From Tillus elongatus (Eukaryota > Arthropoda > Insecta > Coleoptera > Cleridae): 64,000 nucleotides of DNA. Positions 21,819 through 34,895 of the stretch are shown here, piece after piece; position 1 is the first letter of the stretch, and every line of letters starts with the position of its first letter. The stretch is from contig OZ023265.1 in NCBI GenBank assembly GCA_964006375.1, positions 113,787,084 through 113,851,083 of the forward strand. Direction: 5' to 3'. The notes under the pieces were generated by a model that was given only the letters and a program-made list of their open reading frames with translations, had not been told where the DNA came from and did not search any database. The position numbers were made by a program, and so were the translations under genes.

Positions 21819-21893
<75 letters not shown>
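21637..21893 (+). repeat. HER repeat: terminal motif, pre-array block, G-run, (TA)n
   Basis: Variant terminal motif ACGCAGCGACTGCGT at 21640-21654, then GGTATCGATGGTGAGACTTT, CAAATGAGCACGCACTA, CCCTAGAACCCATATC, a run of about 14 G (21786-21799), GTCAGTTTCAATTTTTATAT and (TA)36 at 21822-21893. A mariner-like element begins at the last TA, so the post-array block is absent. Confidence 0.8.
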
Positions 21894-21896
<3 letters not shown>

Positions 21897-22124
21897 TGTC
21901 CCAAACTGGATGGGAATCTATTGCTATCTCCGTTATTATTAGAGATAGGGAGACGGTTAAATTAGCGATGTTTTGTAGAATTTCATGCTCGTTCCAAAGA
22001 TGGTATGTATTTTGCCCTGCCTCTTTTCGTTTTTGAGTTATTATGAAAAAACCAAAATTTGTCGATCTATTTTTTCTTCAATATCTAAGTAGGCGTTGAT
22101 CTGACATGTCTAAGACTTGCACAT

Positions 22125-22423
22125 CACATGCACCGTATTGGAATCGGTCAGGAGACCGAGTGCCGACTGTGTATGGAGGATGACGAAACAGCAGAGCACG
22201 TGCTGTGTTCCTGTCCGGCAGCGGATAGGACTAGACACCTGCTCTTTGGCAAGGTAAAGCTTGCTCCAGAGGATCTGGATCGACTTTCGCCCACAAAGGT
22301 TATCGACCTCTGCAGGAGGCTGGATTTGTTGGGCGAAATATAAACATTAGGCGTGAGCCACAATAGACCGTTGGTCGCGGTGGAAGGTCCGGTATGGACC
22401 ACTCACATACAACCTAACCTAAC
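22125..22423 (+). mobile_element. 3' end of an R1-like retrotransposon with CCTAA tail
   Basis: The insert is flanked by a perfect 15-bp duplication CTAAGACTTGCACAT (22110-22124 and 22424-22438). It encodes the C-terminal end of an RNase H-type non-LTR ORF2: ECRLCMEDDETAEHVLCSC, a CCHC knuckle, then PAADRTRHLLFG and VIDLCRRLDLLGEI to a stop at 22343. About 70 bp of 3' UTR follow and end in AACCTAACCTAAC, running into the duplicate, which itself starts CTAA. The tail is therefore a short CCTAA repeat, not poly(A). Confidence 0.85.
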
Positions 22424-22995
22424 CTAAGACTTGCACATTATCAGGACGCTTTTTACAGAGTAATCTTTTTGTGCTATTCTCAACTTTGAATTGCTATTTG
22501 TTTTTGAGCTACTGGTATCAACGTGTGTTTTTATTATGGCAGCCATATTGGATTTTTCTTACATGTGATAGCCTGTGACAAGAGCTTTCCACTGATGTAC
22601 AACACGCTTGAGAAATCTTGTAATTGCACTGACAATTTTGAGAAAACCCGTTTTGAGGATAGTAGGCTATGAAATTCAATACCGAAAAACAAAAGTGTTC
22701 AAGAAGCAGTAGGCCATGTAGTCTAACAATAGAGTTCTACTTTTAACATAATTTTTCGTAATGATTCACGATAAAAAATATTGTAATGTAATTTACAATA
22801 CTTAATTATGTAATAATGATAGGTAATATTATGTGAAACAGTTTAATAACGAAACCCGGCAATAACAAATAGATACTTAAACTCCACAAAACAACACAAT
22901 TAGAAACGGAACTCAGCAAATAGTAAAATAGAAATTTAAAAATACAGTAAATAGAAAATTGTTCAATATGGACACCATTTTGTTCAATGCACCTA

Positions 22996-23742
22996 ATACA
23001 CTTTTTTTGAAACATGCCTGAAAACTCTGCTGAGGGTGTTTTGGTTAATATGATTTATAGCTTCCGTGATTCTGTTTCGCAATTCATTGATATTTTGTGG
23101 TGGATCGAATTTATACACATCATTCTTCAGAGTACACCAAAAATAAAAATCCATGGGTATTATATCAGGACTTCGAGCACACCAATGAAACGGCCCATTG
23201 TTACAACTGACACGATTATTAAAATTTTTGTACAAAAATTCTTTGACGATCCTAGCATTGTGAGCTGGACAACCGTCTTGTTGGTACCAAATCTCGTCTA
23301 AATTATCATGAACTCTGGTAAGATATCATTTCTCAATAGATTAAGATACATTTCTCCAGTTAAATTATTTTCAAAAAAGAACGGACCAACAATGAAGTTA
23401 CCTGAAACTTAAAAAAATTAACTGTCTAATGTACAAATAAAAATAACAGTTTTTTACCTAATAAGCCGCACCAAACATTAATGCCAAATCTATCTTGCAA
23501 TCGTCTTTCTTCCTTTAGATGGGAATTCTCATTTGCCCAATAATGCCTATTATGGCAATTATACACACCACAATTTGTAAATCTGGATTCATCAGTCCAT
23601 ATTATTTTCAAATGAAAATTTTCATCTTGCTGACATTGTCCTTGATACCATCTGCAGCATTGAAGTTGCTTAGGGTAATCATCAACATTTAGGCCTTGTA
23701 CGATTGTAGATTTGTATGGATGGTAATGGTAAGCATTTAATA
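22996..23742 (-). pseudogene. mariner-like DD41D transposase, N-terminally truncated
   Basis: From 23742 down to 23430 one frame gives IVQGLNVDDYPKQLQCCRWY, then IIWTDESRFTNCGVYN with the first D, HNRHYWANENSHL and RFGINVWCGLLGKK, ending in a stop. Downstream pieces in other frames are FIVGPFFFENNLTGEMYLNL, IWYQQDGCPAHNARIVKEFL with the second D, NNGPFHWCARSPDIIPMDFY with the third D (41 residues between them) and the C-terminal helix NELRNRITEAINHINQ, to the stop at about 22993. The N-terminal DNA-binding part is missing. All three catalytic aspartates are still present, which is unusual among the transposase remnants here. Confidence 0.85.
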
Positions 23743-24117
23743 AGAATTCGCTACCAAGACTTACTTGCCGCGTCCCGAATTTCTTTTCTCACAAGCATGT
23801 ATTATATTTTGATGAAAAATGCCAAAATGCATAAGATGTGTTCGATTTAAAAAAAGAATTTTTTTATCACCAACGACTTATGGACCAGGTTTTGATTGTA
23901 AAATTAATTTTACAAGATGCAGCTCAAGACAATTTATAATTAACATATACAATTTTTTTCTCGTATCTTGTATATTAACGGATATATTGAGTTTTTTCTA
24001 CGACAATTCCCTAAAAACTATCGAATATTAAACCACAAACTCTAACTGCCAAAGCATCAGAAAAAGAGTCTATCTTAAATAAATTTTCTAGAAACATTTT
24101 AGTTAAACTTACTAAAG
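23743..24117 (-). repeat. HER repeat fragment
   Basis: Contains a damaged terminal motif (ACTTGCCGCGTCC at about 23763-23775) followed by TGTGTTCGATTTAA, CCAACGACTTATGGACCA and TATTAACGGATATATTGAG, which also occur at 13455-13590 and, reversed, at 28560-28750. Confidence 0.65.
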
Positions 24118-25547
24118 TCTTAACGCAGCAAGTGCGTTATGGTAACGAATTTTCATAGAACTGTTTTTAATGTTAAATATGTTTTCTTGAAGAAAGACAC
24201 GAATTTTAGTATATAGTGCCACCTTTATAGTAGAAACAATGGTCCGTACTTTATTAAACTAACTTTTTGTTTGAAAAGGTAAAACATTCTAAAGCTAAAT
24301 TAAACATTTTCCCAAAAAAACGAGTCCGACATTCCTGGCCAACAAACCTATCCAAGTAATTGACACAAAAACTACACCAGCCAGAATACAATTATTCACA
24401 GAAAGCTTTTTGACATATATAAAAAAAAAATTTTACATGCAGATTTGTAAACAATCTGTTTCACGATAATTCGCCATTTTTTTTAAGATTAAGTAGCGTT
24501 CCGTATATGGCATCTCAATTTTTTTGACGAATAATATAATTAAAATCCTCTCTAAATGCGTCATTTTATTGGAACTCCGATTTCCATTGGTAAAGACGCC
24601 GTATCACAATTTTGTATATGTTTCAAAATGTGAAAAAGTTGAAAACCAATTGAAATAACTCGAAAACGATGGGCGATATAAATGTATTCTCCCTACAAGC
24701 ATACATTAAAAAGATATGATGGAAAATGCTACAATGCTACAATAAATTGGCTGTTCAATAAAAAAAAAAGATAACTTGTATCACCAACGACATATAAGCC
24801 ACCTGTGATTGTCAACATAATTTTGTAAGATTTGGCTCAAAAGCCCTATAAATAACTTTTATAATATTTCCCGTATCTTGTATAATAACCGATATATTGA
24901 GCTTTACAGTAAAAATGCACTACACTGTATTAATGTAAACATGTAACAACTGCAATTGACCCCGGGGGCCTACACTCCTTTGAAGAAATGTTTAAAAAAT
25001 GTTCAATTTCTCAATAACGATTTTTTCCATTAAAATTCGCGAAAAAGTATAGACTTTTAAGCCACAAACTCTATAACTGAAACTACGGAGAAATCATCAG
25101 AGAAGGGGTCTGATGGTTGAAGCTGTAACTTAAGGCTTTGCAAAACACATTCATTATGACATTTCCTTTACATAAACCGTATTTGTTTTAAAAAATTTTT
25201 TGTTGTCTTCTGGAAAGATTTTGTAAATTTAATGAAATTTGTAATACCATTTTCTTTTAAAGAGACTTACAGTAGCTAGATTCACCAAATTTTAATTTTG
25301 TAGCGTCATAGAAAAGTGAGTTTTGGGCATTCAATTATTTTTTCTCACAAGGAGCTGGAATACAAGTTTTGAAAATTTTTTATAATAAGAGAAATTTTTC
25401 AAATGAGCTTGCATTGGGACCTCTAAACTCGATCTTCGACGTCTCTTTACCTTAAAAGTATTACTTTTAGTAAGTAATATGCCGCACTAATAGTGTAAAA
25501 TTCTTATGAAAATTCACTATTATAACGCACTTGCTGCGTCCCGAAAT
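24118..25547. repeat. complete long HER element, about 1.43 kb
   Basis: Bounded by perfect terminal motifs: ACGCAGCAAGTGCGT at 24123-24137 and its reverse complement at 25525-25539, each extended inward as TATGGTA.CGAATTTTCAT and its inverse. The interior repeats HER boxes known from 13190-14223 and contains the pre-array block (AAATGAGCTTGCATTGGGAC, 25400-25440) without any (TA)n array. No coding region. Confidence 0.8.
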
Positions 25548-26925
25548 TTTGGCAATGGTAATGTGTCAGGTAATAAAAGTATAAGGTACTTGTAAAAGTG
25601 ATTGTTAAAATGACTTAACAAGACAAGGAAAAGCATAAATTTATATTTTTGCAATTGTTGTCATGTTGCACTGTGGTGATTTGCACCACTCGTCTGCAGT
25701 TTTTGTTCAGAAACTTTATTAATCGATTACTATCATAGTTCCCCATATAGTAGACTGTGACATTCGTTTTTGTATACTTTCAAGACTGATTTATGGTTCA
25801 ACTGGCGAGGTCAGGTTCAATTACATACTATTTCAAATTTTAAACACTAAACTTATACTTTCTGTGTAGTGAAAGACGGTGGTAATAGTCTCTTAAAACT
25901 AGTAAAAAAGTAGATGCAGACGAAAAGCATTCCTCGTGATAAAAACGGCTATTCCCAACCATAAACTTAGATTAAATGCGATGTTTTTATTGCAGTAAAA
26001 GCAGTCTAACACACAAAACACATCACATTGAGCCACATCTATTTAAACACATAGTACTTTATACAGTAGTTATTTATCCAAATTTGCTTAAAGAAACTAA
26101 AAATCTAGTCAAATATTTCATTGTCCCCACCGTAGATCTCCGTTAAACGAAAAATCGTCCCAAGTTTCAGTGGAAGTATTTAATCCATACGATATCTATT
26201 CAAAAATATAAATCTTCCAGTTTTCTGGTAAACAGGAACATAAAAAACTTGCCTGAGCAAGCAAGTCGCTGAAACCATTCCAGTATTCTCTGTAAAAACT
26301 TTTTTCTCTGTACGTCCTTTTTACTTTAAGCACGGCTCCAACTTTCCCAATTCAGTTCGGTGCTTTTAACCTTTTTCGCCCTCTCTTTTTTTGTTATCAT
26401 GTCCCGTTTTTGTGTGTCATTCGCATTACAACTCGCAATTCTTCAAGTGTAGTTTAACCATTTTACAGAATTTATGTTTTAACTTCGCGTATAATGTGCA
26501 CAGAATGGCTTAAAAACAACTTGATTACAGTTCCAGTTCAATTTATTTGAGCTAGTGCCACTCTACATAAATGAAACTATATTTAATTGCATAACAACCA
26601 GCAGCTAACGATATTATTGCTTGATTTGCGATTAGTTCTTTATTTATTTATTGTTTTATGGTTGTAGTGAATTAAGCAAACATACCAAATCAAACACTGG
26701 TGTTAATCTAATCGCTTAAAGTTTTGTCACAAAGTAATGCATTTTGGTATCTGCTGTCGATTGTCACCAAATACAGTGGTTGATGTGTGACTCGCTAAAC
26801 ACTTAAGTAGTCTAAATAAATGCAAATGTTTTTATAGCAGTCGCCATGTAAATAAGTTTCACATTTATTTAATGTTACCAACACAAGGCATCCGATTTTT
26901 GACAATTCATTCATTGCGTGTTGAG
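25548..26925. other. no gene seen
   Basis: About 1.4 kb of AT-rich sequence with no coding signal or recognisable repeat. Confidence 0.45.
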
Positions 26926-29178
<2,253 letters not shown>

Positions 29179-29185
<7 letters not shown>

Positions 29186-30496
29186 TGTGAAACTCACATC
29201 AAATATGTGATCCAGATGAGGCTCTAATTCGCGCTTCTTGGTAGACTTTTTTTCGAAAATTTGAAAGTCGTTACCTACCTTTCCACAGGCGAATATTTGT
29301 TTATTAGGATTCGGTTAAATCGGATCTAGGTTTATAAGGTTCGCATATTTTACACTGCAAATTTACCCCAGTAATATTATTGATAATTATGTTCAAATAC
29401 TACATACCATAAATGACAGAACTGTGTATGTTTTTATTTGAGCCGTCTATTTATTTTTCCCAATATAAACCAAATTTCACACAACAATGATTCTTGGTAA
29501 AATACTACTATAGTTACCTCATCATGACCGCTATTACCGAATCCTTTTAGTGCTCACATAAAAACGAACAGTTTACATTAATAAAACTAATTCCTTCACA
29601 ACATCTAATTAAAATTCTTTGGCATTTATTACCAGTCCAGGTAAGGATTCTAATAGTTCTAACAATAATGTTACGAGCAAAACCATAGCGTGCACATAAA
29701 AATACATTTGAGGGCCGAATTTGTTATTTATATGATGGAGGATGATGGTTAATAAAAGTTCTTGGTCTGACAGACCCCTTACGGGCAAAACACAGACTTC
29801 GTCTGCAGACTAAAATATAGATTCGGATATACAAGGATTAGCTATATAGAATCCTGAACGCCACAAAAATGTTATGTGTTTTAAAAGTATAAAATAAAAC
29901 TGCAGTCCGGGTATTTGTTTTGTATAAAATGCATACAAAAACAATATTTCCTTGCAAAAGGGCTTAGGCAGCTAGTTAGTTCATTGCATATACTCACGTT
30001 TGGTTTTCAACGTATAGTGATTAATTTACCTACAAAGGTTCTACAGTTAGGCCGCATAGAATGTAACAAATTCCGTAAAATCTTTAGGCGGCAGACAAAA
30101 AAAAAGCGCTGAGACATGTCAAACATAAGATTTCAATGTACACATTTTAACATAAAAGAATTTTTGTAACGTCATCGGTTTATCAAATATGACGTCATCG
30201 TCAATTTTTTTAAATAGTAATCTGTATTTTTGGCAGTTCTATTGGAAAAAAGGGGCTTTTTTTGGAATATAGATCACCGAATTTTACGATATGTTACATA
30301 AGGGTACTTTTGAGACAATTGAGGTATAATTTTTAAACACTTTAATCCAGCAATGTGAAAAAAAGACAATAACAAGACGTAAGACAATATTTAATTAAAT
30401 TTTATAATTGGTGGACATTAACTTCTTGATAATAAGCAAGTCGATTTTGAAATTCCTGGATTATTTGTCCTATAGTTTGTTTCGGGATTTGCTTTC
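29179..30496. other. degenerate HER edge, otherwise no gene seen
   Basis: Bases 29185-29310 look like a decayed reversed pre-array block (GAGGCTCTAATTCGCGCTTC). The remaining 1.2 kb is AT-rich without coding signal. Confidence 0.45.
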
Positions 30497-30562
30497 GGTC
30501 GAACCCAGTACCCTTCGGTTCAGAGGCACACGTTCTTAACATTGTACCACCGAGGCTCTATT
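30497..30562 (-). repeat. tRNA-like SINE head, truncated
   Basis: The minus strand reads GCCTCGGTGGTACAATGTTA, AGAACGTGTGCCTCTGA and TACTGGGTTCGACC, matching the head of the SINE at 17553. The A box is damaged and the body is absent. Confidence 0.65.
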
Positions 30563-30639
30563 TTTGTGTACAACAATGTTTTGTCTGTTTTCGCAGAAAT
30601 CGCTTTTTGTAAAATTTTTGTGACTTGGTAATTAATAAA

Positions 30640-30713
30640 ATTCCGGGACGCAGCAAGTGCGTTATAGTAGCGAATTTCCATAAGAATTGTACACTGATAT
30701 TATACGGCATATT
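30640..30713 (+). repeat. HER terminal motif
   Basis: A perfect ACGCAGCAAGTGCGT at 30648-30662, flanked by TTCCGGG and TATAGTAGCGAATTTCCAT. HER sequence stops soon after and a different inverted repeat begins. Confidence 0.75.
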
Positions 30714-30762
30714 AATAAGTACACTTGGAGAACACCCAAATCACCACAACACATATTTCAGA

Positions 30763-30806
30763 GACCTTACGATCGTTTCGTTGACAAAGTCATCATCTTC
30801 AGAAGA
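30763..30806 (-). ncRNA. hammerhead-ribozyme-like motif, left arm
   Basis: Mirror copy of 30935-30970. The minus strand reads CTGAAGATGATGAC, TTT, GTCAAC, GAAACGATCGTA and AGG. Core CTGANGA and GAAA are kept, stem III ACGA/TCGT is perfect, and stem II has one mismatch relative to the right copy. Confidence 0.5.
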
Positions 30807-30934
30807 AGAAAATTTATTTAGAAAAGTAAAGTATGTAGCAAATTATAAACGTCGCAGTTATTTTTCCTTATTAATCGCCTTATTAATCGCCCACCTAATC
30901 AAACCGGTTTTCTCAATATCAGAATTTTCTTCCT

Positions 30935-30970
30935 CTGAAGATGTTGACTTTGTCAACGAAACGATCGTAA
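30935..30970 (+). ncRNA. hammerhead-ribozyme-like motif, best preserved
   Basis: CTGAAGA (30935-30941) fits the CTGANGA core. Stem II GTTGAC-TTT-GTCAAC (30943-30957) is perfect after one extra T. GAAA at 30958-30961 is followed so that ACGATCGT (30961-30968) makes a four-base-pair loop-less stem III, and A at 30969 would be the cleavage-site base. Stem I pairs at three positions (CCT before the core, AGG after the site). A loop-less stem III cannot close in one molecule, so activity would need pairing of two copies, as proposed for short-stem-III hammerheads. The extra T is a weakness. Confidence 0.55.
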
Positions 30971-31026
30971 GGTCTCTGAAATATGTGTTGTGGTGATTTG
31001 GGTGTTCTCCAAGTGTACTTATTAGT

Positions 31027-31355
31027 GCTCATCACAGGTTCCAGTTTTCGCATACGGCATATTAGTAAAGTTAATACTTTAAACATACACAGACCTTGAA
31101 GATCGATTTTATAGGTCCTAGTACGCGCAGATTGGAAGAATTCTTTCGAAAGTCTTACCATCGATTTCTTTCTATTATCAAAAAATCTTGTACTCGAACT
31201 CCGTTTGAGAAAAATGCCCAAAACTCAATTTTATATGAAGCTAAAGAACTAAATTTTGCTATATCTGTAGATAGAGTAAGTCTCTTTAAAAGAAGCTTTA
31301 TTTATTAAAAATTTCACTAAAGTTATACAAAAAATTTCAAGAAGGAAACTTAATT
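31027..31355 (-). repeat. HER-related internal sequence
   Basis: Bases 31100-31300 match 25260-25420 in reverse orientation (shared boxes AAACTCAATTTTATATGAAG-like and CTGTAGATAGAGTAAGTCTC-like). The 70-codon frame at 31096-31308 lies in this repeat and has no coding merit. Confidence 0.6.
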
Positions 31356-31469
31356 CATATTTAGAAAAGTAAGTAAAGTATGTGGCAAATTATAAACGTC
31401 GCAGTTATTTTTCCTTATTAATCGCCTTATTAATCGCCAACTTAATCAAACCGGTTTTCTCAATATCAA
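31356..31469 (+). repeat. direct repeat of 30814-30921
   Basis: About 110 bp nearly the same as 30814-30921, including an internal doublet TTATTAATCGCC and the box CAAACCGGTTTTCTCAATA. Confidence 0.8.
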
Positions 31470-32300
31470 CAATAAGAAAATTATAATTCCAGATTCCAGG
31501 TGACAAACTTATTTAGGCGTTTTAAAGCAAAATGAGATCTTACTCAAAATGTATGAAATCTGTGTACCATTGTTTCTTCAAACGCCAAAATAAAATAAAA
31601 ACATACATTTATCGAACTGGATTCGATTGCGTAACCTTCTGCTTATGAGGCAAAGCGGGACGTCTCTGAGCTATCTGGGTATACGTCAAAAAACGTTTTG
31701 TATAGGTGATACATTAGATAGGCATCATGCCCGGGATATTGTATTCAAAGTATACGTAACAATTAGTAGAATTACAATTAAAACATCCCAGGACTGTTTC
31801 GGTCTTATATGACGTCTTATGTTTCAGTTTAAAGATAAAAGAAACTATTTTAGAATCATTTTTATACAGACTTGGCCAAATTTTGTTTACATTCGTACTA
31901 TATTATGCGACAGCTATGCTATGCTGCCCTAAAACTGTATTTGAGGCCGTTCGTAAAGATACAATTATAATGTCTTTTAATAATTGATTGAATCCCCCAG
32001 TTAAATAACAATTAATTGGCAAATTTTTTATTTCATGTTGTCTGTCATGTTTCATAACTGCGGCCGAGATTTCACGATTTTTGGTTCGGGTAGTATGTGT
32101 TATGCCTGCAATATATTTAGTTTGGTTACCGTTTATGTGTTGTTTATACCTGTTGTATGAGTCAATCTACGCCGGGCATTTAACTACTCTGTCTGTTAGG
32201 CATTGGACTGTAACCACAATGTTATCTCAACGCATCTCTTTGGAATTTTATTTTTAATTTGGAGGAGACCCTACATATTGGGTAGCAAATTACTCAAAAT
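31470..32300. other. no gene seen
   Basis: AT-rich; no coding signal or shared repeat recognised. Confidence 0.45.
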
Positions 32301-32524
32301 TTACAACATAGGTTTACTTGCACTATTTCTAGCCACATGTAAAGTTCCAATCCAGTTACTCTGATATTTAAAAAAATATAGCGTTTTCAAAAAGTTTTCT
32401 CCGACTTTCCACAGAAAAAACTTGAGCATAAAGGCTGAGTAACGAAGTCGACCTCGGTTTTCGCCCAAATAAGGTTTTTGCAAAGTTTGATTGAAATCAG
32501 CTTAGTATTTTTTGAGTTATCGCT

Positions 32525-32599
<75 letters not shown>

Positions 32600-32770
32600 C
32601 CTTATAAAAATTTTAACAGACCTTGGTTTTCGGTTCTAGGGACCCAAATTCGCGCTTATCTGGAGAAATGTTTTCAAAAGCTTTTCATCGTGACCTCTCT
32701 ATTAGCGATTTTTTAAAATGAAAATTCGCTAGTAAATGTGTAATAAGTAGGTAATTGTAAAAAAAAATTG
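32301..32770 (-). repeat. HER repeat with (TA)n array
   Basis: Reversed post-array block (GAAATCAGCTTAGTATTTTT, GAGTTATCGCTCGGATA), (TA)36 at 32528-32598, reversed pre-array block (TTCTAGGGACCCAAATTCGC, CATCGTGACCTCTCTATTAG) to AAAATTCGCTAGTAAATG. Confidence 0.8.
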
Positions 32771-32870
32771 GTGAACGTGCATATTAGGGACCAACTAGTT
32801 TTAGATAAATCGACTGCTGCTGATAGATAAAGTTTATTACCCTATATGCACTCTATTCAGTATGCGTATC

Positions 32871-33215
32871 TAGTTATGGCGAGAATACCCCTAGCCTTGC
32901 ATACATTATCCCAGTATTAGTGAATAAATGGACCAGGGCTGACAATTTACAAAAATTGTTAGTTGGTTGTACACAGTGTCTCTATTTATAAAATTTTGTG
33001 TTATTTGGAGCTGTCGTGTCAACATACTACCTGGTTCCGCATCGAGATGGCAACCCTGTCGTATATCACACAATGTTCTAGGAGGCTGGCTTTCATAGCC
33101 GTATTACTTTATATGTGTGTTCTCGCTGTAATTATTATATCGCACTGACGAGCTCTAATTAGAGCGAAACAGGTCTGATAATTATGGGGAGAATACACCC
33201 ATGATTACACTATTT
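32871..33215 (+). repeat. family B repeat, about 1.1 unit
   Basis: Starts and ends with TATGG.GAGAATACACCC-like sequence (32874 and 33186), giving a 312-bp period, and contains GTTAGTTGGTTGTACACAG, CCTGGTTCCGCATCGAGATG and CGCACTGACGAGCTC. Same orientation as 10135-10320. Confidence 0.8.
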
Positions 33216-33312
33216 TTATGTTGTGTAAATTCGTTTCTAACTCTAGGAATCTGTTGTTGCCGAGTTATTGACGTTATTAGTTCGTCGCTGGTCACATACG
33301 GTTCAAACTAAC

Positions 33313-33314
<2 letters not shown>

Positions 33315-33407
<93 letters not shown>
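33315..33407. repeat. (TA)n microsatellite outside HER
   Basis: About 46 TA units. The flanks (GGTTCAAACTAACAT and TGTTAAATGCATGG) lack the HER blocks. Confidence 0.9.
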
Positions 33408-33411
<4 letters not shown>

Positions 33412-33460
33412 AAATGCATGGTTTTTTGGTTTCCTGTTGTTTCCAACGGTTTTTTTTTTG

Positions 33461-33535
33461 GCCAAGTCAGGTTAAGTTGGGTTACGTCAAGTCATGTCAG
33501 ATTAGATCAGGTCAAGTCGGTCAGCTCTGCTTGGT
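33461..33535. repeat. degenerate ~10-bp tandem repeat
   Basis: A run of GTCAAGTCAGG-like words (GTCAGGTTAAG, GTCATGTCAG, ATCAGGTCAAG) with loose 10-bp spacing, similar in style to GGTTAG-rich insect repeats. Confidence 0.5.
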
Positions 33536-33884
33536 AGGGTCCTTTGTGCATAAACGATAAAAAAAATGCCCCTACAACCCCTAAACAAGGTGAAGGACCT
33601 GGAGCAAATAGGTGTGCTGGAGGAGGAAGAACATTATTAAGAGAAAATGTCGATAAAAAGCGTAAAAAAGGCTGCTTATACAAGTCTAACTAAGCGGTTT
33701 TTGTCGATCTTCCTTCTTTATTGCCCTCCCCACAGGAACCCTGTTCACTTCGAGTCATGTAACTAGGAGGGGGGGGGGGTATTTCCACACCGTGTTTCTT
33801 CTTGGTTATGCATACTGGAGTGGTTTTAAGCACAAGAGAATCAGGTTGGCCGCTAATATGCAGTGTTGCCAATGTTCGTGAAAA
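33536..33884. other. no gene seen
   Basis: Contains a G-run at about 33768-33779. The minus strand has a 60-codon frame (33690-33872) with PPPPPS encoded by that G-run. It is not recognisable as a protein. Confidence 0.35.
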
Positions 33885-34262
33885 AATTCTTTAGCAAATT
33901 TTCGTGAAAGATATTGGGATTTTTTATGAAAGAAATTATTTGAAAATTTGCATGCAAATATATATTTTATAATTTTCGTCAAAAAGCTTTTTGATAATAA
34001 TTATATCTTGGCGGATGTGTGAATAACTTAAAGGTGTTGATTGGCCAGTAAAATAGGACCAGTTTTCTGAAAAATTTCAAGTTTATTTTCAGAAAATTGT
34101 TGTACTTGTGCAAACAATAAAATTATTTTGATGAAATATGGTACATTATTTCTAGTACATAGGTTATACTGTTAACCAAATGCTTTTTATGAGAAAAAGA
34201 TGTCTTTGTCAAAAGAAACATTTTTATGAAAATCCGCTACCATAACGCATTTGCTGCGTCCA
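33885..34262 (+). repeat. short HER unit, right part
   Basis: Shares AATATGGTACATTATTTCTA and AGGTTATACTGTTAACCAAA with the short units at 20600-20866 and 28811-29090 and ends in a terminal motif on the minus strand at 34245-34259 (one mismatch) followed by CCAGATTTTTT. Confidence 0.7.
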
Positions 34263-34895
34263 GATTTTTTTACATATTAGAATAATTTTTGTGTTGAAAA
34301 AAAAAACACTCTTATTTACATATTCTAAACAATTTTGGTCTTGCTCCTCGTATGATTAAACAAACGCAGCATTGTCTTTGCGTACATGTGCAAGATGTCA
34401 GTAACATTAGATACGGGCCCGTAGACCGCAATTAGAGTGTCCATCAAGTAAAAGGGCGGAGTGGCGGGCGGATGGAAGAGGTCAGACAACCAAACTTCAC
34501 TTACTTGGAAGAGATGTTAATTAAGGCATACACCCTCAGTGGTCAATGGGCACCCGTACGTTTCTTACTTGACTGATTCCACATGTACAGCATTCCAAGA
34601 GAATTTAGGGTGTGCTAAATTATTTCCTATAATTGTACCTAAACTTTTTTACAGGGAAATTTTAGTGCAGTAATAAGTATTCTTTGGATATCATTAATTT
34701 GAACTGATTTTATTTAGCCAAGACAAGATAAATTGTGTATCCAAAAAATTAATGTAGAACCAGACACAAGCTTGAAGTTGTGTATGTCGGCGCTCAGATG
34801 ATAGCATTTTATGAAAAATTTGAGTGCTTTCTCAAAATCTGTAGACTTCCTAGAAGCATCTTTAAACTCGCCTAAAGACAAAAAAAATTTATGAG
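34263..34895. other. no gene seen
   Basis: Includes a GC-richer patch at 34385-34560 (GATACGGGCCCGTAGACC, GGGCGGAGTGGCGGGCGG) that I cannot assign to a family. Confidence 0.35.

Larger units (their letters stand above)
21894..23742 (-). mobile_element. mariner-like DD41D element, one end preserved
   Basis: The preserved end is GTGTGTCCCAAACTGGATGG directly after the (TA)n array at 21893, so the array supplied the TA target. The other end is cut by HER sequence near 23742. The transposase reads on the minus strand in the right half. A 299-bp retrotransposon tail is inserted at 22125-22423. Confidence 0.7.
30714..31026. repeat. inverted repeat carrying two hammerhead-like motifs
   Basis: Arms 30714-30812 and 30928-31026 (positions sum to 61740) share ACTTGGAGAACACCCAAAT, ACACATATTTCAGAGACC and CGATCGTTTCGTTGACAAAG. 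The spacer and its left border, 30814-30921, recur as a direct repeat at 31356-31469. I interpret it as joined pieces of a Penelope-type terminal repeat. Confidence 0.75.

Noticed and set aside
31096..31308. 70-codon basic frame
   Set aside because: Lies within HER-related repeat sequence that also occurs reversed at 25260-25420.
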